The translations under genes were made by a program, and so were the position numbers. Below the pieces are notes generated by a model, which saw nothing but the letters and a program-made list of their open reading frames with translations, did not search any database and was not told the DNA's origin. A stretch of 57,645 nt of DNA, from positions 1 to 57,645 of the forward strand of contig JBGSJO010000117.1 in NCBI GenBank assembly GCA_041741895.1, read 5' to 3'. This DNA comes from Allopontixanthobacter sp041741895. GTDB taxonomy: Bacteria > Pseudomonadota > Alphaproteobacteria > Sphingomonadales > Sphingomonadaceae. Positions 36,901 to 46,033 of this stretch are shown here, in pieces (the stretch's first letter is position 1; every line of letters begins with the position of its first letter).

Positions 36901-37187
36901 TGGCATTTCGCCCCCTGCACGACCGCGTTCTGGTTCGTCGGATTGAAGCCGAGGAAAAGACCGCTGGCGGCATCATAATCCCCGATAGCGCCAAGGAAAA
37001 GCCCAGCGAAGGCGAAATCGTCTCCGTCGGCAGCGGCACCAAGGCCGAAGATGGCAAGATCACTCCGCTCGACGTCAAGGCTGGCGACCGCGTGTTGTTC
37101 GGCAAATGGTCCGGCACCGAGGTTAAGCTCGACGGCGAAGATCTGCTGATCATGAAGGAAAGCGATATCATGGGGATCATCGGCTGA
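36901..37187 (+). CDS. groES: Co-chaperonin GroES
   Basis: A 95-residue co-chaperonin that caps the GroEL cavity. MAFRPLHDRVLVRRIEAEEK, then the mobile loop TAGGIIIPDSAKEKPSEGEI, then VSVGSG, DRVLFGKWSGTEVKLDGED and the C-terminal MGIIG. The length is typical. AAGAGG lies nine bases before ATG 36901. Transcribed with groEL from the CIRCE-controlled promoter, with 51 bases between the genes. Confidence 0.98.
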
Positions 37188-37238
37188 GCCGACTGACCCT
37201 GCGCTACCCTCATCCAACCCAATCAAAGGAATTTTATC

Positions 37239-38891
37239 ATGGCAGCCAAGGACGTAAAGTTCTCGCGTGACGCACGCGAAGGCATTCTGCGCGGCGTGGA
37301 CATCCTCGCCAACGCAGTAAAAGTGACGCTCGGCCCCAAGGGCCGCAACGTAGTTATCGACAAGAGCTACGGCGCACCGCGCATCACCAAGGACGGCGTT
37401 ACCGTCGCCAAGGAAATCGAACTGAAGGACAAGTTCGAGAATATGGGCGCGCAAATGCTCAAGGAAGTTGCGTCGAAGACCAACGACCTCGCCGGTGACG
37501 GCACTACTACTGCAACCGTGCTGGGCCAGGCCATCGTGCGTGAAGGCATGAAGTCGGTCGCAGCAGGCATGAACCCGATGGACCTCAAGCGCGGCATCGA
37601 TCTCGCCGTGTCCAAGGTTGTCGAAAACCTGGTTGCCCGTTCGAAGGACGTGGCCGGTTCGTCCGAAATTGCCCAGGTCGGGATCATTTCCGCCAACGGC
37701 GACCGTGAAGTCGGCGAAAAGATCGCCGAAGCCATGGAAAAGGTCGGCAAGGAAGGCGTAATCACCGTCGAGGAGGCCAAGGGCCTCGAATTCGAACTCG
37801 ATGTCGTCGAAGGCATGCAGTTCGACCGCGGCTATCTATCGCCCTACTTTATCACCAACCCCGACAAGATGACGGTCGAGCTTGAGAACCCTTATGTTCT
37901 CATTCACGAAAAGAAGCTTTCGAACCTGCAGGCGATGCTGCCGATCCTCGAAGCCGTGGTCCAGAGCGGCCGTCCGCTGCTAATCATTGCCGAAGATATC
38001 GAAGGCGAAGCGCTGGCCACCCTGGTGGTCAACAAACTTCGCGGCGGCCTCAAGATTGCGGCAGTGAAAGCACCTGGTTTCGGCGATCGCCGTAAAGCCA
38101 TGTTGCAGGATATCGCAATCCTGACCAAGGGCGAGATGATTTCCGAAGACCTCGGCATCAAGCTGGAAACCGTGACCCTGAGTATGCTCGGCGAAGCCAA
38201 GCGCGTTTCGATCGACAAGGACAACACCACCATCGTCGATGGTGCCGGTTCGGCCGAAGACATCAAGGCGCGCGTGGGCGAGATCAAGGCGCAGATTGAA
38301 TCGACCACCAGCGATTACGACAAGGAAAAGCTGCAGGAACGTCTGGCCAAGCTTGCTGGCGGCGTGGCCGTGATCAAGGTCGGCGGCGCTTCGGAAGTCG
38401 AAGTGAAGGAACGCAAGGACCGCGTCGACGATGCGCTGCACGCAACCCGCGCAGCTGTCGAAGAAGGCATCGTCCCCGGCGGCGGTACTGCGCTGCTTTA
38501 TGCCACCAAGGCTCTCGAAGGCCTGAAGGGCGCGAATGATGACCAGACCCGCGGTATCGACATCGTGCGCAAGGCGATCCTTTCGCCGATCCGCCAGATT
38601 GCCGAAAACGCCGGCCATGACGGCGCCGTCATCAGTGGCAATTTGCTGCGTGAAGGCGATGAAACCATGGGCTTCAACGCGGCTACCGATACCTACGAAA
38701 ACCTGGTCAAGGCAGGCGTGATCGATCCAACCAAGGTTGTTCGTATCGCCCTGCAGGATGCAGCCTCGGTCGCTGGTCTGTTGATCACCACCGAAGCCGC
38801 CATCTCCGACGCACCGGAAGACAAAGCTTCCGGCGGCGGCATGCCCGATATGGGCGGAATGGGCGGCATGGGCGGAATGGGCGGCTTCTAA
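37239..38891 (+). CDS. groEL: Chaperonin GroEL
   Basis: A 550-residue 60-kDa chaperonin that folds proteins in an ATP-dependent double ring with GroES. MAAKDVKFSRDAREGILRGV, VTLGPKGRNVVIDKSYGAPR (nucleotide site), NDLAGDGTTTATVLGQAIVR, EDIEGEALATLVVNKLRGGL and VEEGIVPGGGTALLYA are present, and the flexible C-terminus is the usual GGM repeat (MGGMGGMGGMGGF). The length is normal. AAAGGAA precedes the ATG. A strong terminator follows at 38922. Confidence 0.98.
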   Translation: MAAKDVKFSRDAREGILRGVDILANAVKVTLGPKGRNVVIDKSYGAPRITKDGVTVAKEIELKDKFENMGAQMLKEVASKTNDLAGDGTTTATVLGQAIVREGMKSVAAGMNPMDLKRGIDLAVSKVVENLVARSKDVAGSSEIAQVGIISANGDREVGEKIAEAMEKVGKEGVITVEEAKGLEFELDVVEGMQFDRGYLSPYFITNPDKMTVELENPYVLIHEKKLSNLQAMLPILEAVVQSGRPLLIIAEDIEGEALATLVVNKLRGGLKIAAVKAPGFGDRRKAMLQDIAILTKGEMISEDLGIKLETVTLSMLGEAKRVSIDKDNTTIVDGAGSAEDIKARVGEIKAQIESTTSDYDKEKLQERLAKLAGGVAVIKVGGASEVEVKERKDRVDDALHATRAAVEEGIVPGGGTALLYATKALEGLKGANDDQTRGIDIVRKAILSPIRQIAENAGHDGAVISGNLLREGDETMGFNAATDTYENLVKAGVIDPTKVVRIALQDAASVAGLLITTEAAISDAPEDKASGGGMPDMGGMGGMGGMGGF

Positions 38892-38921
38892 GCTTCCTGC
38901 TCTTCAGAGCACCAAACAGAC

Positions 38922-38956
38922 AAAGGCCCGGCGGAGCGATCCGCCGGGCCTTTTAT
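38922..38956 (+). terminator. Rho-independent terminator of groESL
   Basis: AAAGGCCCGGCGG (38922-38934), loop AGCGAT, CCGCCGGGCCTTT (38941-38953), then T-rich TATTT. A 13-bp perfect stem with A and T flanks on both sides. Confidence 0.95.
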
Positions 38957-38980
38957 TTCGCTTCGGGTTGGCGCATGTCT

Positions 38981-38995
38981 CTGATCAGTGATCAG
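38981..38995. promoter_or_regulatory. Perfect 15-bp palindrome upstream of the DUF885 peptidase
   Basis: CTGATCAGTGATCAG has two perfect 7-bp arms (CTGATCA/TGATCAG) around a central G, 28-42 bases before the peptidase start codon. This is a good position for an operator, but no cognate regulator is known here. Confidence 0.45.
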
Positions 38996-39022
38996 GTAAA
39001 ACGGAACAGGAAACCGAACATC

Positions 39023-40858
39023 ATGAAGACACTGATTGCCATCTTATTGGCATCTGCCGCAATGAACGGCGGGCAGGCAATGGCGCAACCGGTAGCCGCC
39101 ATCGAATGCACCCAGACCCAGAGCGAATGCATCAACATCTGGTTCGACCGCAAGTTCGAGGAAGAACTGGCCTTCAGCCCGCTGCGGCAAACCGCGCTCG
39201 GCATCAAGACCGACTATGACAAGATCGACGATCTGAGCGTTGACGCGGAGCAGAAACAGCTCGAATGGTGGCAGGCAGCGACCGCCGAAATGGAAGCCGC
39301 TTTCGATTACAATGCGCTGTCCGACAATGCCAAGCTGTCCTGGGACATGTGGCAATTTCGCACAGCGCAAGCCGAGGCTGCAGCAAAATTCCGCAGTCAG
39401 GAATACATCCTGCATCAGATGAACGGCACGCATACATCGCTGCCCAGTTTCCTGATCGGCCAGCACTTCGTCGATAGCGACAGCGACATGACCGCCTTTA
39501 TTGCGCGGATCGGCGGGATCGGCAGGGCCATCGATCAAGCTCTGGAACGGGCAAAGACCAATGCGGAGGCAGGCACCCGTCCGCCGCAGTTTTCCTACGA
39601 TGCGGTAATTGCGGAATCGCAGAAGATTACCAGCGGTGCACCGTTCGATGATGGTGAACCTTCCGCCTTATGGATTGCCAGCGAAGGCCATTTGGCCAGG
39701 CTGGTGGCGGACGGTACGATCACCGAGGATCGCGCTGACGAACTGCGCGAAAACGCCCGCATTGCCCTGACCGAACAGATGGCCCCTGCCTACGCCCGGC
39801 TAGTTGAATGGTTCATCCAGGACCGCCCCAATGCCGATGCCGATGCACGCGGTGCAAGCGCCCTGGATAATGGGACGCAGTTCTATAATTACCGCCTCAA
39901 TGCCATGACCACCACCGATCTGACAGCCCAAGAAATCCACGATATCGGCTTGTCGGAAGTCGCCCGCATTCGCGGTGAAATGGAAACGATCAAGGATCAA
40001 GTCGGGTTTGGCGGTGATCTGCAGACTTTCTTCACCTTCATGCGAGAGGACGACCAGTTCTATTTCTCCGACGATGATCAGGGCGCGCAGGATTATATCG
40101 ACGCGGCCGAAAAACATCTGGCATTTATCAAGACCCGCCTGCCCGCCTATTTCGGCATTTTGCCCAAGGCCCCCTTGGAAGTCCGCCGGGTCGAACCGTT
40201 CCGCGAACAAGACGGCGCCGCCCAGCATTACCGCACCGGCACGCCAGATGGTTCCCGCCCGGGCATTTATTACGCACATCTGTCCGATATGCGCGCGATG
40301 GCTATCCCGTCGCTGGAAGTAATCGCCTATCATGAAGGCAATCCGGGCCATCACATGCAGCTATCGATCGCGCAGGAACTGACCGGGATTCCCAAATTTC
40401 GATCGCAAGGGTTCTATCTTTCCGCCTTCGGGGAAGGCTGGGGCCTCTATTCCGAACTGCTTGCCAAGGAGATGGGCGCTTATGCCGATCCCTATTCCGA
40501 CTTCGGGCGGCTGACGACGGAGATGTGGCGGGCAATCCGGCTGGTGGTTGATACCGGGATTCATTCCAAAGGCTGGAGCGAACAGCAGGCCGTCGATTAT
40601 TTCCTCGCCAACTCGCCCATTCCGGAAGCAGCGGTAAAATCCGAAGTCCGCCGCTACATCGTTATGCCGGGGCAGGCGACCGCGTATAAGATCGGCATGC
40701 TCAAGATTCTCGAACTGCGCGCCAGGGCCGAGACACAGCTGGGCGACAAATTTGATATTCGCGGCTTCCATGATACGATTCTGGGCGGAGGATCGGTGCC
40801 GCTCAACCTGCTCGAAATGCGGGTCGATCAATGGATCGCGCGGGTTCAGGCGAACTGA
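39023..40858 (+). CDS. Exported DUF885 family metallopeptidase
   Basis: A 611-residue secreted protein of the DUF885 family, distant gluzincin-type zinc peptidases. It has a signal peptide (MKTLIAILLASAAMNGGQAMAQP). The zinc-site motif HEGNPGHH starts at residue 437 (in VIAYHEGNPGHHMQLSIAQ), followed by AFGEGWGLYSELLAKEMG with the downstream Glu ligand. The C-terminal MPGQATAYKIGMLKILELR is also a family hallmark. AGGAAA precedes the ATG at 39023; the upstream ATG (38975) would give a non-signal N-terminus. The substrate is unknown. A terminator follows at 40882. Confidence 0.9.
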   Translation: MKTLIAILLASAAMNGGQAMAQPVAAIECTQTQSECINIWFDRKFEEELAFSPLRQTALGIKTDYDKIDDLSVDAEQKQLEWWQAATAEMEAAFDYNALSDNAKLSWDMWQFRTAQAEAAAKFRSQEYILHQMNGTHTSLPSFLIGQHFVDSDSDMTAFIARIGGIGRAIDQALERAKTNAEAGTRPPQFSYDAVIAESQKITSGAPFDDGEPSALWIASEGHLARLVADGTITEDRADELRENARIALTEQMAPAYARLVEWFIQDRPNADADARGASALDNGTQFYNYRLNAMTTTDLTAQEIHDIGLSEVARIRGEMETIKDQVGFGGDLQTFFTFMREDDQFYFSDDDQGAQDYIDAAEKHLAFIKTRLPAYFGILPKAPLEVRRVEPFREQDGAAQHYRTGTPDGSRPGIYYAHLSDMRAMAIPSLEVIAYHEGNPGHHMQLSIAQELTGIPKFRSQGFYLSAFGEGWGLYSELLAKEMGAYADPYSDFGRLTTEMWRAIRLVVDTGIHSKGWSEQQAVDYFLANSPIPEAAVKSEVRRYIVMPGQATAYKIGMLKILELRARAETQLGDKFDIRGFHDTILGGGSVPLNLLEMRVDQWIARVQAN

Positions 40859-40881
40859 CCCACCCAAACAGTGTGGTCGGC

Positions 40882-40923
40882 GCGTAGGCCCGGTGGATAT
40901 GGCCGCCGGGCCTACGCCTTTTT
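40882..40923 (+). terminator. Rho-independent terminator after the DUF885 peptidase
   Basis: GCGTAGGCCCGG (40882-40893), a 12-base loop, CCGGGCCTACGC (40906-40917), then CTTTTT. It lies between two convergent genes, the other ending at 40953. Confidence 0.93.
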
Positions 40924-40952
40924 ACCAGATCAACGCCGCAATCTGCCGGCTT

Positions 40953-43193
40953 CTATTTCGCAAGAATCCCGGCAGGCCAGGTGACCGGAGTTTGTGTCTG
41001 CGGATTGAACACGCCGCCTTGATCGGCCGCTTCTGCCGCAGTGATTTCCTCCGCGCTCAGGAATTCACCTGGCTCCAGCGCAAAGACATCCAGCCCCCGG
41101 GTGATCTCGCTCGCGTAGATCCGGCCCTTGTACCAATAGGCGGACCAATATCCGCCCAGGACCATCTGTTCGTCACTGATCGGTCCGCGGTCGAAATAGG
41201 CGATTTCAACCGGATTGGCGCTGTCGGTGAAATCCATGATGGAGATGCCCCCCTGATACCATGCCTGCAGAAATATATCGCGGCCTGGCACCGGAATAAT
41301 CGAGCCGTTATGCGCGACGCAATTTTCCTTGTCCGATTGCGGAGCGGGCAATTTATACAGGCTGCGGAAGGCCAGCTTGCCATCCTTGATATCGTAAATC
41401 GCATCGGCGCCCCAATTGCGCGGGTCCGATGCCCGGCACCGCGGGCGCCCCCCGCCGCCCCATTCATCGGTAAACACCACTTTGGTGCCATCGTTGTTGA
41501 AGGTGGCGGAATGCCAATAGGCAAAGCCCTTATCAACCACTTCATCGATCCGCTTGGGTTTCAGGGGGTTGGCAATATCGAAGATGATACCGTTACCCGA
41601 ACAGGCTCCGGCCGCGATCTTGAGGGTGGGGAACACGGTAATATCATGGCACTGATCGGTGCGCCTTGTATCCTGCGTATCATCGCCGTGATCGCCGCCC
41701 TGCCATAAACCGGCCAGCCGGCCCGTTGCCGGATCTGCAAACACTGTCGGGCTATCGACAATCTTCGCCGCCGCCGGATTGGCGATCGGAATTTCGATCA
41801 CGTCAATGCGGAACAGGGCGGTCCGGTTGTCGCCTGGCACTTCGCCGATACAGCCTGCCAACTCTTCCTCGTCACGAACGCGGCTGGTGCCGGAATTATA
41901 GACCACGATCGATGTTTCGTCCTGCGACACCACCGAGTGGGTGTGCGACCCGCGGCAGGTTTGCACCTGGCCAACCTGGACCGGGCGAGCAAGATCGCTG
42001 ATGTCGAAAATCCGGAGGCCGCGGAATCGCTCTGCGCTGACATCCCCGGTCACGCCCTGCAATCCGCAGTCAACCCGGCCGCGGGTCTGCTCGACCGACA
42101 TGATCAGCAGATCACCGACCACCGACACATCGCCCTGCCCGCCGGGGCACACCACCGAACTGACCAAATTGGGCATGCCGTCCCTGGCCAGCTGGTAGAT
42201 ATTGAAGCCGTGATAATTGCCGACCACCAACCTGTCGCCGGAAAACGCCATGTCGGTATTGGCGAAATCGAGCAGCGGAGATCGTTCGCTGAATTGGGTC
42301 TTGTCCTCGTCCTTGCCGCGCATCGGGCCAGCTGTGTCGGCGACATCCGCCTTTGCCGGTTCCGGATCGCCATCCACGGCTGCCTTCTTGGGCTTTGGTG
42401 GGGCCAGGTCGGCAGGGTTTTTCGGATCGAAGAAACCTGCAGGTTTTGGTAGTGCTGCCAACAGGCGCAAACCGCTGATCGCCTGACCGGCATCGCGGAA
42501 TCCGGCAGTCAGGGTTGCGCGCGGATCGCTTGAGAGGCTGGCCAGCAGCGCATTCATCCGCTCGATCTCTGCCGTCTGGTCGGTGTCTACATCATTGGTA
42601 AATTCGAACATCACGGGGTCATAGGCGGAACCGGGCTGCGTCAGGAGTTCCTTGACCATCTTCACCGCACCTTCATGGTGGGTGATCATCAATTGCAGGA
42701 ACAACCGGTCGAAATCCCCACCCTTTGTAGCCGCCAGGCGCTGCATATCTACTGGCGAAGCCATGCCCATCATGGGCTTCATTTCGTGACTTGCATGGCC
42801 TGAATGGTTCATCATGGCCATTTCGGCCGGCTGACCGCGATCAGCCAGCCATTTGGTCATGAATTCCATTTCGTCCGCTTGCGATGCGTCGATCCTGCCT
42901 GCCAGAGCCACCACTTCTTCGCGATTGGTCCGGTTTCCCACCAACGCCGCCATTTCCACCGCTTGCCGGTGGTGAACGATCATGTGCTGCATGAACATGA
43001 CATCTGCTGGCGAGTAACTGCTGTTGGCCAGCGCCACAGCCTGATCCGCGCTGATTTGCCGTGTCACTTGACCCGGAGCGCCGGGCTGAACGATCCGGGC
43101 ATCCTGGGCCGCCGCGATTGAAGCTGAGGACAGCAAGACAGCTATAAGTGAATGCCGCAGAATTTTGCGCGAACAATTAGTGGTTGTGTTCAT
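40953..43193 (-). CDS. Exported DUF305-DUF305-LVIVD fusion protein
   Basis: A 746-residue secreted protein. A signal peptide (cleaved near residue 30) precedes two DUF305-like four-helix units, each with a paired histidine: MFMQHMIVHHRQAVEMA (His74-75) and LFLQLMITHHEGAVKMV (His172-173). They are joined by a Met/His-rich linker (MAMMNHSGHASHEMKPMMGM, 125-144). The C-terminal two-thirds carry LVIVD-type repeats: GDVSVVGDLLIMSVEQ, FRGLRIFDISDLARPVQVGQ and QAWYQGGISIMDFTDSANPV, suggesting a beta-propeller. DUF305 is ferritin-like, and Met/His clusters often bind copper, so a metal role is plausible but inferred. A Pro/Lys/Asp-rich stretch near 260-290 looks like a linker. Confidence 0.83.
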   Translation of the reverse strand: MNTTTNCSRKILRHSLIAVLLSSASIAAAQDARIVQPGAPGQVTRQISADQAVALANSSYSPADVMFMQHMIVHHRQAVEMAALVGNRTNREEVVALAGRIDASQADEMEFMTKWLADRGQPAEMAMMNHSGHASHEMKPMMGMASPVDMQRLAATKGGDFDRLFLQLMITHHEGAVKMVKELLTQPGSAYDPVMFEFTNDVDTDQTAEIERMNALLASLSSDPRATLTAGFRDAGQAISGLRLLAALPKPAGFFDPKNPADLAPPKPKKAAVDGDPEPAKADVADTAGPMRGKDEDKTQFSERSPLLDFANTDMAFSGDRLVVGNYHGFNIYQLARDGMPNLVSSVVCPGGQGDVSVVGDLLIMSVEQTRGRVDCGLQGVTGDVSAERFRGLRIFDISDLARPVQVGQVQTCRGSHTHSVVSQDETSIVVYNSGTSRVRDEEELAGCIGEVPGDNRTALFRIDVIEIPIANPAAAKIVDSPTVFADPATGRLAGLWQGGDHGDDTQDTRRTDQCHDITVFPTLKIAAGACSGNGIIFDIANPLKPKRIDEVVDKGFAYWHSATFNNDGTKVVFTDEWGGGGRPRCRASDPRNWGADAIYDIKDGKLAFRSLYKLPAPQSDKENCVAHNGSIIPVPGRDIFLQAWYQGGISIMDFTDSANPVEIAYFDRGPISDEQMVLGGYWSAYWYKGRIYASEITRGLDVFALEPGEFLSAEEITAAEAADQGGVFNPQTQTPVTWPAGILAK

Positions 43194-43222
43194 GGTAGAG
43201 CGACCCCGTTCTCGTGATTTTA

Positions 43223-43236
43223 CGTTTGCACAAACG
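43223..43236. promoter_or_regulatory. Inverted repeat upstream of the DUF305/LVIVD gene
   Basis: CGTTTG CA CAAACG lies 30-43 bases upstream of the ATG at 43193, a plausible operator overlapping the promoter. A nearby direct repeat TCAAGACCGG (43240-43249 and 43257-43266) is also present. No regulator can be named. Confidence 0.35.
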
Positions 43237-43441
43237 CACTCAAGACCGGCAATCTGTCAAGACCGGTGAAGTCATCCGTCGGTGACATTGTTCGCTTGGT
43301 CGAAGGAATGGCTTGAACGGGCCAGAAAGGGCCATTCCAGCCCTTGGGCATCTTCTCCGCTGCCGGATTGGCCTACCCAGATATCGGACCTGTCTGGCAG
43401 CGCGGCAGCCTTTCTGCGCGATATTGGCTAAAAATCCCGCG

Positions 43442-44308
43442 TCATAGCACCCGGCGGGCAACCGCATTCAGTTTCGCCATCATTGCCGGATCGCGCGCAT
43501 CCCCGGCGGTGATCACGGCATGATCGAGCACCGTATCGAGTGGCGACGCGCTGCGCTTGTCCGGCAACCCGGCGATAAACGCTTCGGCCGCCTTGCGTGC
43601 AATTTCGCCATTCGCGGTCATCTGCTTGATAACCGCGCTGACTTCCACGAAAGCTGCGTCTTCGCGCCAGCAATCATAATCCGTCACCATTCCAATCAAT
43701 GCGTAGGGTAGCTCGGCCTCCCGGGCCAGTTTCGCTTCCGGCATTGCGGTCATGCCGATCACATCGGCGCCCCAGGATCGGTATAGATTGCTTTCGGCGC
43801 GAGTAGAAAATTGCGGCCCTTCCATCGCCAGATAAGTTCCGCCCCGCGTCATTTTGCCGCCCGCTTTCCTGATCGCCTTGGCCGCGTAACCGGATAACCG
43901 GTCACACACCGGCTCGGCCATGGATACATGGGCAACCAGGCCGTTGCCGAAGAAACTCGATGGGCGGTTCTGGGTCCGGTCGATGAATTGATCCACTACC
44001 ACGAAATGGCCCGGCGGCAATTCCTCCTTCAGTGATCCGACCGAGGAGATTGCCAGGATGTCGGTGCAGCCGGTCCGCTTCAGGGCGTCGATATTGGCCC
44101 GCGCATTTACTTCGGATGGCGCAATCCGGTGGCCGCGGCCATGGCGCGGAAGGAAACGGACATTGACCTGCCCGATCCGGCCGCACAAAATCTCGTCAGA
44201 CGGATCTCCCCACGGCGTCTCCACCTTGATCCATTGCGCATCTTCCAGCGAGCCCATCTGATAGAGGCCGGAGCCGCCGATAATACCTATTGTCCAATTG
44301 CTTTTCAT
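43442..44308 (-). CDS. mtnP: S-methyl-5'-thioadenosine phosphorylase
   Basis: A 288-residue purine nucleoside phosphorylase family enzyme that splits methylthioadenosine with phosphate into adenine and methylthioribose-1-phosphate (methionine and polyamine salvage). Evidence: IGIIGGSGLYQMG at the N-terminus, FLPRHGRGHRIAPSEVNARA (phosphate binding), ISSVGSLKEELPPGHFVVVD, FIDRTQNRPSSFF, TYLAMEGPQFSTRAESNLYR, DVIGMTAMPEAKLAREAELP and MVTDYDCW. The family motif DxD/N region (TDYDCW) favours an adenine-type nucleoside. The length is normal. Divergent from the next gene, with 79 bases between starts. Confidence 0.94.
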   Translation of the reverse strand: MKSNWTIGIIGGSGLYQMGSLEDAQWIKVETPWGDPSDEILCGRIGQVNVRFLPRHGRGHRIAPSEVNARANIDALKRTGCTDILAISSVGSLKEELPPGHFVVVDQFIDRTQNRPSSFFGNGLVAHVSMAEPVCDRLSGYAAKAIRKAGGKMTRGGTYLAMEGPQFSTRAESNLYRSWGADVIGMTAMPEAKLAREAELPYALIGMVTDYDCWREDAAFVEVSAVIKQMTANGEIARKAAEAFIAGLPDKRSASPLDTVLDHAVITAGDARDPAMMAKLNAVARRVL

Positions 44309-44387
44309 GCGCGCTTACTACCTGTGCTTCAAATGCCTGCAACAAATATCCATCTCGGTCGTTGGATGTAAAACAGGAGAAAAATTC

Positions 44388-44795
44388 ATGAAACTTCCGC
44401 ACAATGCCTATGTCGCTATCGTCGATGGCGAAAATTTCACATTGATGCAAAACATTGGCCAGCCATTCGCGCCATCACTGCAAAAAATCACCAAGCCCGA
44501 TCTGGATCCAACCAACTTCAGCGCCGGGGTGCGCCATCAGGATGATGGGGGGCAAAAGACCGGCAATACCGATTTGAACGAACTGGCCTTTGGTGCCGCT
44601 GCAGCTGCTTGGCTCAACGGAAAAGCAATTGCCGGCGAATTCGAACACATTGCGATCATCGCAGACCCAAAGACTCTGGGTGAAATGCGGCGGCACTATC
44701 ATACCGAATTGAAAGGCCGCCTGGTCGGAGAGATCGACAAGACCCTTTCAGGTGAGCCAACCGACCGGATCGAGAAAGCGATCGCCAATGCTTGA
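44388..44795 (+). CDS. Host attachment protein family member
   Basis: A 135-residue protein resembling the 'host attachment protein' family first described for Agrobacterium plant attachment. It shows AYVAIVDGENFTLMQNIG at the N-terminus, then AAAAAWLNGKAIAGEFEHIA and IIADPKTLGEMRRHYHTELK, with GEIDKTLSGEPTDRIEKAI at the C-terminus. The fold is related to the eRF1/baeRF-like domain, and the true biochemical role is unknown; the name does not prove attachment. No signal peptide. AGGAGA precedes ATG 44388; an upstream in-frame ATG (44298) would overlap the divergent mtnP start and is disfavoured. Confidence 0.8.
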   Translation: MKLPHNAYVAIVDGENFTLMQNIGQPFAPSLQKITKPDLDPTNFSAGVRHQDDGGQKTGNTDLNELAFGAAAAAWLNGKAIAGEFEHIAIIADPKTLGEMRRHYHTELKGRLVGEIDKTLSGEPTDRIEKAIANA

Positions 44796-44903
44796 CGGCA
44801 TATTTGGTCGCGGCTGCGACACTTTTCATCATTTTTGCCTTGCCTGAAGGATTCCCGCGGTCATTAATGAATTACTCACCTTGCTTGGGGTAACTTTACT
44901 GGC

Positions 44904-45932
44904 ATGATCTTCAAACCGGGACTTTTCAAAACAATCGGAGCTGCAGTCATTCTTGCGGGAATGGGACTGGTGCCTGCTGGTGCAGCAATCGCGCAAGGCG
45001 CCAATTTCGAGGCAGCTTTCGACAGCACCCTGGGCACCCAGCAACGTGCGCCGCAAGATTTCTCCGCAGCCTATGAGAACAGTCTGGAACGCAAGGTCGC
45101 GATGCTGGCCAATGGCGACAAGGGCCGCATTGGTGTGGCTGCTGTGGACCTTTCTACCGGAGCGCAGGTATCGATTCTGGGTGACCAGCGATTCCCGATG
45201 GCCAGCACCAGCAAGATCGCCATTGCGGCCACTTTCCTGGAAGGCGTGGAGCAAGGGCGCTGGTCGCTTTCGAGTGAATTTCCACTGCTGATCCCGGTCC
45301 GTTCGGTGAAATTTTCCAGCAGCGTGGCACCGGTAAAGCGCGGTGCATATCTGCCAGCGTCGGAACTGATCGAGCTGATGATCACGCGCAGCAGCAACTC
45401 TGCGACCGATGCACTGCTTGCAGTGGTCGGAGGGCCCAAGGCGGTCAATGACTGGGCGCGGCGCTCCGGTATCCGCGAATTCAGGCTCGACCGCGACATT
45501 GCCACATTGGTGCGCGATGACGGGGAATTCGATCCCGCTGCGCATATTGACGAACGTGACAGCGCCTCCCCGCAAGCCATGATCGATCTGCTGTCCGGCC
45601 TTTACCAGGGCAAGTTTCTGTCCGCTTCGAGCCGCAGGGTCATTCTGGGTGCAATGGAAAGGTGCCGCACGGGAACGCGGCGCATCCCGGCATTGCTGCC
45701 CGCATCGGCACAAGTTGCCCACAAGACCGGATCGCTCAACAACACGTCCAGCGATATCGGAATCATCCAGGCGCCGGACGGGCGGGCAATCGCAGTGGCC
45801 ATCTATGTGACCGGCCAGGGATCACGCCTTGCGCGTGAGGCACGGATCGCCGAAATTGCCCGCGCACTATATGATGGTTACGCCGCTTCGGCCAAGCAGA
45901 ACTGGGCGAACGCAACCTATAATGGCGGTTAA
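44904..45932 (+). CDS. Class A beta-lactamase-like serine hydrolase
   Basis: A 342-residue exported protein: signal peptide (MIFKPGLFKTIGAAVILAGM...AIAQG), then a class A beta-lactamase fold. Motifs are PMASTSKIAIAATFLEG (nucleophile Ser101, Lys104), RSSNSATDALL (SxN at 163-165), ERDSASPQAM and AHKTGSLNN (KTG at 274-276). The omega loop reads RLDRDIATLVRDDG instead of the usual RLDR.E..LN, so the deacylating Glu166 and Asn170 appear absent. The protein may therefore be a slow or non-lactam hydrolase, or a penicillin-binding/peptidase-like relative, rather than a resistance enzyme. The mature N-terminus is also about 30 residues longer than usual. Confidence 0.82.
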   Translation: MIFKPGLFKTIGAAVILAGMGLVPAGAAIAQGANFEAAFDSTLGTQQRAPQDFSAAYENSLERKVAMLANGDKGRIGVAAVDLSTGAQVSILGDQRFPMASTSKIAIAATFLEGVEQGRWSLSSEFPLLIPVRSVKFSSSVAPVKRGAYLPASELIELMITRSSNSATDALLAVVGGPKAVNDWARRSGIREFRLDRDIATLVRDDGEFDPAAHIDERDSASPQAMIDLLSGLYQGKFLSASSRRVILGAMERCRTGTRRIPALLPASAQVAHKTGSLNNTSSDIGIIQAPDGRAIAVAIYVTGQGSRLAREARIAEIARALYDGYAASAKQNWANATYNGG

Positions 45933-45976
45933 TCGCTGATCGTTTCGGATCGGTTCGATAATTCACATTCGCGAAT

Positions 45977-46006
45977 CAAAAAGGGCGGCACCTTGCGGTA
46001 CCGCCC
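45977..46006 (-). terminator. Rho-independent terminator of the tandem lipoprotein genes
   Basis: On the minus strand GGGCGGTACC and GGTGCCGCCC (46006-45983) pair with one mismatch, followed by TTTTT (45982-45978). It lies 28 bases downstream of the lipoprotein stop, and on the plus strand no T-run follows, so it serves the minus-strand genes. Confidence 0.8.
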
Positions 46007-46033
46007 AATTTGTTTTCGAACGAGGTTCGAAGA

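Noticed and set aside
44904..45932. Calling the class A-like protein an antibiotic resistance gene
   Set aside because: The omega-loop Glu appears missing, so beta-lactam hydrolysis cannot be assumed.
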